From NCBI RefSeq assembly GCF_003337215.1, contig NZ_QPIG01000002.1, positions 124,001 through 188,000 of the forward strand: a DNA stretch of 64,000 nucleotides. Reading direction: 5' to 3'. The notes under the pieces were generated by a model. The model saw nothing but the letters and a program-made list of their open reading frames with translations, was not told the DNA's origin and ran no database searches. The position numbers and the translations under genes were made by a program. This stretch comes from Oceanihabitans sediminis (GTDB lineage: Bacteria; Bacteroidota; Bacteroidia; Flavobacteriales; Flavobacteriaceae). This document shows, one piece after another, positions 36,201-44,347 of the stretch (within the stretch, counting starts at the first letter, position 1; each line of letters starts with the position of its first letter).

Positions 36201-37331
36201 ATGAGTAAAAGAATTTGTCTTGTTGGTGGTGAAGACGTGCATAAACGTATAGCCTTATCAAGCTACCTTGAAAAAGAAGGTTTTCAAGTAACTATTCTTG
36301 GTACCAGTACAGTAAAGTTTCCTGACTCTATAGAGTATGTGCCCTATAATTTAGTTAGACACTTCTCTCCTATTTCCGATTTAAAAACCATTGATTTCTT
36401 TAAAAAATATTTTGCAAAAAATTCCTTTGATGTCATTCATACCTTCGATACAAAACCCGCATTTTTAGTTCCTTTAGCGTTAAAAAACACAAATACCCCA
36501 ATAACAAGAACCATTACAGGGCTAGGAACAATATTTATGGCATCTAGTATTTACTATACTATTCTTAGAAAATCCTATTACCTATTACATAAATCTGTTA
36601 AAAACCGAGTTTATAAAACCATTTTTCAGAACTATGATGATAGAGATATTTATAAAAGTCACGACTTAATTTCCGATGAAAATCACGAACTTATCTTTAG
36701 CAGCGGAATAGAATTAAAGTATTATCCTGAGATTGCTAAACGAAATAATAAAATATTCACTTTTATCTGTGTAGCCCGTTTAGTTTATGAAAAAGGAATA
36801 ATCAATCTTTTAGAAGCTGCTAGAATTTGTGAAAAGGAAGGTCATCATTTTAAAATTCTTTTAGTTGGCCCTTTGGAAGAAAACAGTAAGCGTTTAAATC
36901 AAGGAATACTAGATCAATACAAGGATATTGTAGATATACTTGGAAGCAGAAGAGATGTTTACGAATTACTTCTTGCTTCTGATGCCTTTGTACTCCCAAC
37001 TTTTAGAGAAGGTTTTGCAAGGGTTTTAATGGAAGCTGCAGCTGTTGGGCTCCCAATTATTGCAACAGACACAACAGGAGTTAAAGAGTTTTGTAGGCAT
37101 GAAAAAGAAGCCTTATTGGTTCCTTTAAAAAACTCGCTAGAATTAGCAAAAGCAATGATTCGTTTAGCTGAAAATAGAGATTTAGCTAATGAATTAGCTG
37201 AAAATGCATTAAAACACGTTGAAAGGTTCAGTTTAGAAAATGTTTCTAAACAATATATTAATATCTTTAACAAAGCTATTAATCATAAAACCTTAGAAGA
37301 TGAAAATTCCATTTTCACCTCCCTTCATTAA
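36201..37331 (+). CDS. Glycosyltransferase family 4 (PglA/capsule type)
   Basis: A 376-residue GT-B enzyme. The N-terminus MSKRICLVGGEDVHKRIALS differs from the other GT4s here; PITRTITGLGTIFMASS and FICVARLVYEKGIINLLEAA and LPTFREGFARVLMEAAAVGLPI are typical of PglA/WbpY-like GTs, which add the second sugar to lipid-linked bacillosamine-type sugars. Its position just before DegT and the PglC-like transferase fits that role, though this is inference. It begins 80 bases after the divergent ATP-grasp gene and overlaps the aminotransferase by 32 bases. Confidence 0.85.
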   Translation: MSKRICLVGGEDVHKRIALSSYLEKEGFQVTILGTSTVKFPDSIEYVPYNLVRHFSPISDLKTIDFFKKYFAKNSFDVIHTFDTKPAFLVPLALKNTNTPITRTITGLGTIFMASSIYYTILRKSYYLLHKSVKNRVYKTIFQNYDDRDIYKSHDLISDENHELIFSSGIELKYYPEIAKRNNKIFTFICVARLVYEKGIINLLEAARICEKEGHHFKILLVGPLEENSKRLNQGILDQYKDIVDILGSRRDVYELLLASDAFVLPTFREGFARVLMEAAAVGLPIIATDTTGVKEFCRHEKEALLVPLKNSLELAKAMIRLAENRDLANELAENALKHVERFSLENVSKQYINIFNKAINHKTLEDENSIFTSLH

Positions 37332-38505
37332 CCATGCTGTTATTCAAGGAGTAACCGAAACACTTCAATCTGGATGGATTACCACAGGTCCAAAAGTTAA
37401 AAAATTAGAAGAGCTTATCTGCTTCTATACAAAATCACCTAATGCACTAGGAGTTAATTCTGCTACATCAGGTCTTATGCTTGCCTTAAAATGGTATGGC
37501 ATTGGCGAGGGCGATGAGGTTATTGTACCTTCTTATACTTATGCTGCAACTGCCCTTGCTGTAGTTCACGTTGGTGCAACACCTATTTTGGTAGACGTTG
37601 AAGATGACTTCAATATTTCCGTAAAGGCTATTAGAAACGCCATAACGGAAGATACAAAAGCTATAATTCCTGTAGATATTGCAGGTTGGCCCTGCGACTA
37701 TGACGCTATAAACAATTTAGTAGACAATACAAGAGATATTTTTCACCCTACACATGAAAACCAAAAAAAACTCGGTAGAATTTTGATCATTTCAGATGCT
37801 GCTCATGCTATTGGAGCGCAGTACAAAAACAAATTTATTGGAGCAACCACAGATATAACAGTGTTTTCATTTCATGCTGTTAAAAACATCACAACCGCCG
37901 AAGGTGGTGCTGTATGCTTAAACCTGCCGCAACCTTTTGACAACCAAGAGGAATATAATTTTTTAAGATGTTTCTCATTAAACGGACAAACCAAAGATGC
38001 TTTTACAAAGTCTAAAGCTGGAGGTTGGCGATATGATATTATTTATCCGGGATTAAAAATGAATCTCCCAGATTTACTTGCTGCCGTTGGTGTTGCGCAA
38101 CTACCTGAATATTTTGATACCATATTAAATAAACGAAAAGAAATATTTCAGTTTTATCAAGATTACTTTTCTTCAAAGGAATGGGCAATCTTACCCCCTT
38201 TTCGAGATGATGAAAAAATATCCTCCTGTCATTTATATGCTTTGAGAATAAATGGAGCTTCCGAATATCGTAGAGATGCTATTATTGATAAAATTGCTCA
38301 AAATGATGTTGCTGTAAATGTTCACTTTCAGCCTTTACCTCTATTAAGCCTGTTTAAATCCTACGGATATGAAATTAAAGACTTCCCGGTTGCATACAAT
38401 AATTATAAATCTGAAATATCTTTACCAATATATCCGCAGTTAAATAAAGAACAATTACACTATATTGTAAACACAATTACAAATGCTGTAGAAACCACTT
38501 TATGA
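37300..38505 (+). CDS. DegT/DnrJ/EryC1/StrS sugar aminotransferase (first copy)
   Basis: A 401-residue PLP-dependent aminotransferase. IPFSPPFINHAVIQGVTETLQ and SGWITTGPKVKKLEE open it; SATSGLMLALKWYGIGEGDEVIVPSYTY and IISDAAHAIGAQY follow; the PLP lysine lies in FSFHAVKNITTAEGGA. It should transfer an amino group from glutamate to a 4-keto or 3-keto nucleotide sugar. It overlaps both neighbours (32 bases with the GT4 gene and 4 bases with the sugar transferase gene), so it belongs to the same translationally coupled set. Confidence 0.88.
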   Translation: MKIPFSPPFINHAVIQGVTETLQSGWITTGPKVKKLEELICFYTKSPNALGVNSATSGLMLALKWYGIGEGDEVIVPSYTYAATALAVVHVGATPILVDVEDDFNISVKAIRNAITEDTKAIIPVDIAGWPCDYDAINNLVDNTRDIFHPTHENQKKLGRILIISDAAHAIGAQYKNKFIGATTDITVFSFHAVKNITTAEGGAVCLNLPQPFDNQEEYNFLRCFSLNGQTKDAFTKSKAGGWRYDIIYPGLKMNLPDLLAAVGVAQLPEYFDTILNKRKEIFQFYQDYFSSKEWAILPPFRDDEKISSCHLYALRINGASEYRRDAIIDKIAQNDVAVNVHFQPLPLLSLFKSYGYEIKDFPVAYNNYKSEISLPIYPQLNKEQLHYIVNTITNAVETTL

Positions 38506-39092
38506 CCAAAAGATTATTTGACATATGTTTTTCATTACTAGGTTTAATCGCTACTTCTCCTATTTTGTTACTAATTTCTATTCTAATAGAAATAGAATCG
38601 AAAGGCCCTGTTTTTTATATGCAAACAAGAGTAGGAAAGAATAATCAAGATTTTAAGATTTTTAAATTTAGAACCATGTATGTTGGTTCTGACAAAAAAG
38701 GCTTGCTAACCCTTGGAGATAAAGACTCTAGAGTAACTAAAATTGGTTATTATTTACGCAAGTATAAACTTGACGAACTTCCACAACTCATCAATGTTTT
38801 AAACGGAAGCATGAGCTTTGTTGGTCCGCGACCTGAAGTTAGAAAATATGTAGATTATTATACGAAAGAATATTTACAAATTTTACAAGTAAAACCTGGT
38901 ATTACCGACTATGCCTCTATTGCTTTTAGAGATGAAGCCGAACTACTTAAAGAAACAAAAGACCCTGAAAAACTATATATTGAAGAAATCATGCCGAAGA
39001 AAATAGCTTTAAATAAAAAGTATATTTCAAAGCCTTCTGTATTTACGGATGTCAAAATTATTCTGAAAACCATTCTAACCATTATAAAATGA
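38502..39092 (+). CDS. Initiating sugar-phosphate transferase (PglC-like monotopic PGT)
   Basis: A 196-residue PGT of the small PglC class: an N-terminal re-entrant hydrophobic helix ([20 protein letters not shown]), [28 protein letters not shown] with the DE pair, and [16 protein letters not shown]. These enzymes put the first sugar phosphate on undecaprenyl phosphate, starting the repeat unit. The short length, without the N-terminal polytopic domain of WcaJ, fits PglC. Overlaps of 4 bases with both neighbours show tight coupling. Confidence 0.9.
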   Translation: MTKRLFDICFSLLGLIATSPILLLISILIEIESKGPVFYMQTRVGKNNQDFKIFKFRTMYVGSDKKGLLTLGDKDSRVTKIGYYLRKYKLDELPQLINVLNGSMSFVGPRPEVRKYVDYYTKEYLQILQVKPGITDYASIAFRDEAELLKETKDPEKLYIEEIMPKKIALNKKYISKPSVFTDVKIILKTILTIIK

Positions 39093-40081
39093 AACTCTCA
39101 CAAGGACATTTGGTAATTTCATTAGACTTCGAATTATACTGGGGTGTTTTTGATGTTCGTTCCTTAGAAGATTACAAATCTAATATTGAAAAAGTTTCGG
39201 AAATTATTCCGAGGTTATTAAAGCTTAGCGACAGATATAATATCAAGCTAACCTTTGCTACTGTAGGTTTCTTATTAGCAAAAAATAAAGAAGAATTAAT
39301 TGCATATAGTCCAAATTCTAAACCTAGTTATTCTAAAAAAAACTTCAGCTCTTATAGGCTAATTGAACACATTGGAAATAACGAAAAAGAAGATCCTTAT
39401 CATTATGCGACGTCATTGGTTTCATTAATTAAACAAAACCCAAATCACGAAATAGGAAGCCATACATTTTCTCATTATTATTGTAATGAAGTAGGACAAA
39501 CTCCAGAACAGTTTGAAGCTGATTTATTAGCAAACATCGCAATTGCCAAGCAGCAGCACGGCTTAAGTATTAAAAGTATAGCATTTCCAAGAAATCAAAT
39601 TAACGATGATTGTTTGAAGATTTGTTATAAACATGGATTAACAAGCTATAGAGGTATCGAAAAACACTGGATGTACGATACCCATAATACAGAAAAACTT
39701 GAAAACCTAAAGCATAGAGTTTACAGGCTATTAGATGCTTATATGAATATTTCTGGACACAATACAAACGATTTACAAACACATCACGGATTAGTAAACA
39801 TTGCCTCTAGTAGATTTTTAAGATCTTACAGCAAAAAGTTAAGCTTTTTAGAGGCCACAAAAATCCTGAGAATAAAAAAAGGAATGACACATGCTGCCAA
39901 AAAGAAACAAGTATATCATTTATGGTGGCATCCACATAATTTTGGAGAAAATACGGAAGAGAATTTCAAATCTTTAGAAGAGATATTTTTGCATTATAGT
40001 ATGCTAAGTCACACGTATAACTTCACAAGCAAGACCATGACAAACTTAGCAGAATTATTTTCTAAAGAAGGGAATGATTAA
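39089..40081 (+). CDS. Polysaccharide deacetylase (NodB-like, CE4)
   Basis: A 330-residue protein without a clear signal peptide. VISLDFELYWGVFD carries the catalytic/metal Asp, EIGSHTFSHYYC the metal-binding H-x3-H pair, and a C-terminal LWWHPHNFGEN motif adds a further His. CE4 enzymes deacetylate N-acetyl sugars. Since no export signal is visible it may act in the cytoplasm on a lipid-linked intermediate; that would be unusual and is inference. It is the last gene before the 413-base spacer. Confidence 0.8.
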   Translation: MKLSQGHLVISLDFELYWGVFDVRSLEDYKSNIEKVSEIIPRLLKLSDRYNIKLTFATVGFLLAKNKEELIAYSPNSKPSYSKKNFSSYRLIEHIGNNEKEDPYHYATSLVSLIKQNPNHEIGSHTFSHYYCNEVGQTPEQFEADLLANIAIAKQQHGLSIKSIAFPRNQINDDCLKICYKHGLTSYRGIEKHWMYDTHNTEKLENLKHRVYRLLDAYMNISGHNTNDLQTHHGLVNIASSRFLRSYSKKLSFLEATKILRIKKGMTHAAKKKQVYHLWWHPHNFGENTEENFKSLEEIFLHYSMLSHTYNFTSKTMTNLAELFSKEGND

Positions 40082-40494
40082 AATCGTAACAACAACATTC
40101 AAATAGATTTAACACAAACACTTAAAGTTTTACTTTAACTAAATTACACATACTTAAACAAAAGGTTTAACTAAGTTCTAATCCGCACATTGCTAACTCC
40201 TTAAAGAAAAAGCCTGCTAGCATTTCTTTATTTAATAAAGATAAAAAAATGTAGCTACTTTCTTATAATTTCGTATATTTAAAGTATTGCAATAGCAAAA
40301 TTTATCACCTCCCTAAATAAAACGAATTTAGCAAACTTGAGTATAGTCATCATACTGTTGTAGTATATTTTAAAATATTGAATCGTTTTTATACATATTT
40401 AAACAACATACTTTTTATTTTTAAAACAAAAATCGTTGATATTAGTTATTCATCGTTTATTTTTGATTTATAGTGTAAAAACAACAATATTTAT
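40082..40494. other. 413-base spacer with promoter for the second block
   Basis: No gene is seen. It contains a weak AT-rich hairpin (TTAAAGT/ACTTTAA, 40122-40138) after the deacetylase gene, without a T tract, and a consensus promoter at its right end. The low-complexity sequence between them shows nothing else I can name. Confidence 0.6.
40436..40465 (+). promoter_or_regulatory. Consensus Bacteroidota promoter
   Basis: TTG at 40436-40438 and TATTTTTG at 40458-40465 (TAnnTTTG) are separated by 19 bases, the expected spacing for the flavobacterial major sigma factor. The ATG of the second aminotransferase gene follows 29 bases after the -7 box. This is the only promoter I found with both elements in register. 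Confidence 0.65.
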
Positions 40495-41637
40495 ATGACT
40501 ATTAATGAATCGAATACGAATTCAAGAATCTGGTTATCGCCACCTCACATGAGTGGAAACGAACAAGAATTCATTGAAGAAGCATTTAAACATAATTGGA
40601 TTGCTCCCTTAGGACCAAACGTAAATGGTTTTGAAAACGATATAAAAACGTATCTAGGTCAAAATATACAAGTAACCGTTTTAAGTTCTGGAACAGCAGC
40701 AATACATCTAGCCCTAATTTTATTAGGTGTAAAACAAGATGATGAGGTTATATGCCAAACAAAAACATTTGTGGCATCTGTAAACCCAGTAAAGTATTTA
40801 GGTGCAAAGCCAATTTTAGTAGATAGTGAAGAGGAAACATGGAATTTATGCCCTATTCTACTAGAAAAAGCAATAAAGGACAGAATAAATAAAGGTAAAA
40901 AACCAAAAGCTATTATAGCAATAAATTTATACGGAATGCCATACAAAGTACAGCAAATACAAGAAATCTCTAATCGATATAATATCGCTGTTATAGAGGA
41001 TAGCGCTGAAGCTTTTGGTAGTCAAGTGAATAATCAAAAATGCGGAACTTTTGGAGATTTCTCCATTCTTTCTTTTAACGGAAACAAAATAATCACAACA
41101 TCAGGTGGTGGCGCACTAATAAGCAAAAATCAAACACTTAAAAAGAAAGCTGTTTTTTTAGCCTCACAAGCTAAAGAAGATGGCATAGAGTATAGCCATC
41201 AAACTCTTGGGTACAACTATAGAATGTCTAATATATCTGCTGGAATTGGCAGAGGACAAATGAAAGTGTTAGACAAACATGTTGCTCTAAGACGAAGAAA
41301 CTATGAATACTACCAAAAACATTTAAGAGCAATTAAAACTATTCAATTTACACAAGAACCTGAAGGCTTTTATTCCAATAGATGGCTGAGTTGTGTATTA
41401 GTGGATAGCAAGGAAACAAGAGACAAGCTAATGAACCTTTTAGCGAAAAACAATATTGAAGCAAGACCTTCTTGGAAACCAATGCATTTACAAACGCTTT
41501 ACAAAGATGCTCCTTCCTATTTAAACGGCGTGAGCAACAAACTATACGAAAGAGGTTTATGCCTTCCAAGCGGCTCCAACCTTAGCGAAACTGATTTAAA
41601 ACGAATAACAGACTTAATCATATCGTATTTTGAGTAA
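40495..41637 (+). CDS. DegT/DnrJ/EryC1/StrS aminotransferase, PglE-like (second copy)
   Basis: A 380-residue PLP aminotransferase. RIWLSPPHMSGNEQEFIEEA and HNWIAPLGPNVNGFE open it; LSSGTAAIHLALILLGV and VIEDSAEAFGS follow; the PLP lysine is in SFNGNKIITTSGGG, the form seen in PglE/LegC-type UDP-4-keto-sugar aminotransferases. With the PglF-like dehydratase just downstream it would make a UDP-4-amino-4,6-dideoxy-HexNAc, as in bacillosamine synthesis; the PglD-type acetyltransferase is not in the window. It is driven by the promoter at 40436-40465. Confidence 0.88.
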   Translation: MTINESNTNSRIWLSPPHMSGNEQEFIEEAFKHNWIAPLGPNVNGFENDIKTYLGQNIQVTVLSSGTAAIHLALILLGVKQDDEVICQTKTFVASVNPVKYLGAKPILVDSEEETWNLCPILLEKAIKDRINKGKKPKAIIAINLYGMPYKVQQIQEISNRYNIAVIEDSAEAFGSQVNNQKCGTFGDFSILSFNGNKIITTSGGGALISKNQTLKKKAVFLASQAKEDGIEYSHQTLGYNYRMSNISAGIGRGQMKVLDKHVALRRRNYEYYQKHLRAIKTIQFTQEPEGFYSNRWLSCVLVDSKETRDKLMNLLAKNNIEARPSWKPMHLQTLYKDAPSYLNGVSNKLYERGLCLPSGSNLSETDLKRITDLIISYFE

Positions 41638-43528
41638 ATACAACAACATATTAAGAAAATACACCGAAAGATACGCTTCCAAATGGTTAGTGCTTTTGTT
41701 TGATTCTGTTATTGTAATATGCTCCTTCTTTATTGCCTATGTAATCAGCCATAATTTTGAGCTAGATTTCAATATACAAACATTTTTACTGCAACTTCCT
41801 TTTGTTTTTACCGCCACAGTAATTAGCTTTCTAGTAGTTAAATCCCATAAAGGAGTTGTCAGATTTACAGGCATAAAAGACATCATCAACGTAATAATTG
41901 GTTTAAATATATTAGCTACCATTTTAATAGTTGCAACCTACCTAAGTAGAAACTACCATTTCGATAGTGTATTCGACATTCCTGGTTCTATAATTTACAC
42001 ACATTTACTATTAAACATATTCTTTATAATAGGGGCGAAATTCTCTATAAAAGAGCTATATAGAAGTTTATTTTTAGAAGTAGAAAACCAAAAGAATGTA
42101 CTAATTTACGGAGCTGGAACTTCTGGAATGGTAACTTATGATGCCATTTCAAACGATCCGAAAAGTAATATTAAAGTATTTGGATTTTTAGATGATAACG
42201 AAGGAAAAATAGGGAAAAACATTAATATGATTAATGTTTATGATCCACAAAAAATCACCAAAGAATTTATTAAAAAAAATAATATTGAAGAAGTAATAAT
42301 TTCAATTCAAAACATTGATTCTAATAAACTTTTAGAGATTTCTGGAAACCTATTTTCTCTAAACCTAAAAGTAAAAATTGTACCAGATGTAAATCACTGG
42401 ATCGATGGCGACTTAAGCATCGGGCAAATAAAAGATATCAAAATTGAAGACCTTCTTGGAAGAGAACCTATTAAAATAAACAACCCGCTACTTGTTGACG
42501 AATACAACAACAAAGTGCTTCTTGTTACCGGAGCTGCCGGATCTATAGGAAGCGAATTAGTCAGAAAATTAAGCGCTTATCAATACAAAAAACTAATTCT
42601 TATTGATAATTCAGAATCCGCTTTATACGACTTACAACAAGAGTTAATCCAAAACAAAATCAATAATATCGAAGCAATTGTTGCAGACGTTAGAAACAAA
42701 GCACGATTAGATAAAATTTTCAATAATTATAGACCTGAAATTATTTTTCACGCTGCAGCATATAAACATGTTCCGTTGATGGAACAAAATCCTTATGAAG
42801 CCGTAAGTGTTAATGTTCAAGGGACTTGCAATACTGCAGAATTAGCTTTAAAACACGGAGCAGATAAGTTTATTTTAATCTCCACAGACAAAGCGGTTAA
42901 CCCAACAAACGTAATGGGTGCCACCAAACGAATTGCAGAGATTTGCCTATTCTTTCATAAGAAATTTGAAAAAGGAAAAACAAAATTCATCATTACTAGA
43001 TTCGGAAACGTTTTAGGATCTAACGGCTCAGTAATCCCTTTATTTAAAAAACAGATTGAAGCCGGAGGCCCTATAACAGTAACACATAAAGACATTATCA
43101 GATACTTCATGACAATACCCGAAGCTAGTCAGTTAGTTCTAGAAGCTGCCGCAATGGGTCTAGGAGAAGAAATTTTTGTGTTCGACATGGGTAAACCTAT
43201 AAAAATTATAGACTTAGCTAAAAACATGATATCCCTTTCTGGACTAAAATACCCAGAAGATATTGACATTAAAATTGTAGGATTAAGGCCTGGAGAAAAG
43301 ATTTACGAAGAACTCTTGGTAGACGGAGAGAACAGCAAGCCAACCTATAACGAAAAAATTATGATTGCTAAATGTAGAAACGTACATGAAATGCAATTTG
43401 AAAAAATAAAATCTCTTTTACATATAGATTCTACTTCGTCTAATATCGAAATAGTCTCTATAATCAAAGATATAGTCCCTGAATATAAACCCAACAATTC
43501 CAAATATGACGTATTAAATATAAATTAA
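41630..43528 (+). CDS. UDP-HexNAc 4,6-dehydratase, PglF/WbpM-like (CapD family)
   Basis: A 632-residue membrane-anchored dehydratase: four N-terminal helices (about 15-130), a first Rossmann domain (VLIYGAGTSGMVTYDA, about 157), and the catalytic SDR domain (LLVTGAAGSIGSELVRKL, FHAAAYKHVPLMEQNP). The active site has Ser/Thr in LISTDKAVNP and Met-x3-Lys in NVMGATK, the unusual S-M-K triad known from WbpM and PglF in place of S-Y-K. It turns UDP-GlcNAc into the 4-keto-6-deoxy sugar used by the upstream aminotransferase. It starts at TTG 41630, overlapping the previous gene by 8 bases. Confidence 0.9.
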   Translation: MSKYNNILRKYTERYASKWLVLLFDSVIVICSFFIAYVISHNFELDFNIQTFLLQLPFVFTATVISFLVVKSHKGVVRFTGIKDIINVIIGLNILATILIVATYLSRNYHFDSVFDIPGSIIYTHLLLNIFFIIGAKFSIKELYRSLFLEVENQKNVLIYGAGTSGMVTYDAISNDPKSNIKVFGFLDDNEGKIGKNINMINVYDPQKITKEFIKKNNIEEVIISIQNIDSNKLLEISGNLFSLNLKVKIVPDVNHWIDGDLSIGQIKDIKIEDLLGREPIKINNPLLVDEYNNKVLLVTGAAGSIGSELVRKLSAYQYKKLILIDNSESALYDLQQELIQNKINNIEAIVADVRNKARLDKIFNNYRPEIIFHAAAYKHVPLMEQNPYEAVSVNVQGTCNTAELALKHGADKFILISTDKAVNPTNVMGATKRIAEICLFFHKKFEKGKTKFIITRFGNVLGSNGSVIPLFKKQIEAGGPITVTHKDIIRYFMTIPEASQLVLEAAAMGLGEEIFVFDMGKPIKIIDLAKNMISLSGLKYPEDIDIKIVGLRPGEKIYEELLVDGENSKPTYNEKIMIAKCRNVHEMQFEKIKSLLHIDSTSSNIEIVSIIKDIVPEYKPNNSKYDVLNIN

Positions 43529-43548
43529 ACCATTAAAGCTATTAATCC

Positions 43549-44337
43549 ATGAAATCAATTTTCAATCACCTAAGCGCAAGTATTGCTGTTTTACTTTTTA
43601 GCATTTTACTTTTCGCATCCTGTGCAACCACACAGGAAATCACCTACTTTCAAGACCAACCACTTGAAGGTTTTGAAGAAATAGACTTCAATACAGATAT
43701 TGTTTACAAAACCAACGACAAGCTCTCTATTATTGTTTCTTCTATCGATCCGCAAGCGGCTAGACCTTTTAATCTGCCAACTACTTACGAAGGACAATCT
43801 GAAATTATCACTCAAGGATCCACAAAAATGCAAACCTATTTAGTAGACCAAAACGGATTCATTGAGTTCCCTGTTTTAGGTCAAATTAAACTAGGGGGTT
43901 TAAGTAGAACAGAAGCAACAGAACTTTTAAAAACCATGTTAAAGGAATACTTAAAAGATCCTATCGTAAACATAAGACTAATAAACTTTACGGTAACTAT
44001 TTTAGGCGAAGTACGTAATCCAGGAACCTTTATTTTAGAAGATGAAAAAATCTCCCTTCCTGAAGCTTTAGGACACGCAGGTGACTTAACCATTCAAGGT
44101 AAAAGAGACAACATTTTGCTAATTAGAGAGAATAATGGTAAAAAGAAATATGCCGTTTTAGACTTAACATCAATCGATGTAATAAATAATCCTAATTATT
44201 ATTTAACACAAGATGATGTTATTTATGTTGCACCTAACAAAGCAAAAATACGCTCCTCTACATACAACCAAAATACCGCTGTAGTAGTTTCTGCTCTAGC
44301 TGTTTTAGTTTCACTTACTGCTATTATAGTAAAATAA
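43549..44337 (+). CDS. Outer-membrane polysaccharide export protein (Wza-like, SLBB)
   Basis: A 262-residue lipoprotein with lipobox LLFASC (Cys25). The polysaccharide export domain begins VYKTNDKLSIIVSSIDPQA, followed by SLBB-type strands (VTILGEVRNPGTFILEDEK) and DDVIYVAPNKAK; a final hydrophobic stretch (VVVSALAVLVSLTAIIVK) may anchor the C-terminus. Wza-like proteins form the outer-membrane exit channel with Wzc. It lies 10 bases before the Wzc gene and 20 after the dehydratase gene. Confidence 0.88.
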   Translation: MKSIFNHLSASIAVLLFSILLFASCATTQEITYFQDQPLEGFEEIDFNTDIVYKTNDKLSIIVSSIDPQAARPFNLPTTYEGQSEIITQGSTKMQTYLVDQNGFIEFPVLGQIKLGGLSRTEATELLKTMLKEYLKDPIVNIRLINFTVTILGEVRNPGTFILEDEKISLPEALGHAGDLTIQGKRDNILLIRENNGKKKYAVLDLTSIDVINNPNYYLTQDDVIYVAPNKAKIRSSTYNQNTAVVVSALAVLVSLTAIIVK

Positions 44338-44347
44338 AAAACTAGCC

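Noticed and set aside
40659-40946. 95-residue frame antisense to the PglE-like aminotransferase
   Set aside because: Entirely inside a gene with strong family motifs; no independent signal.
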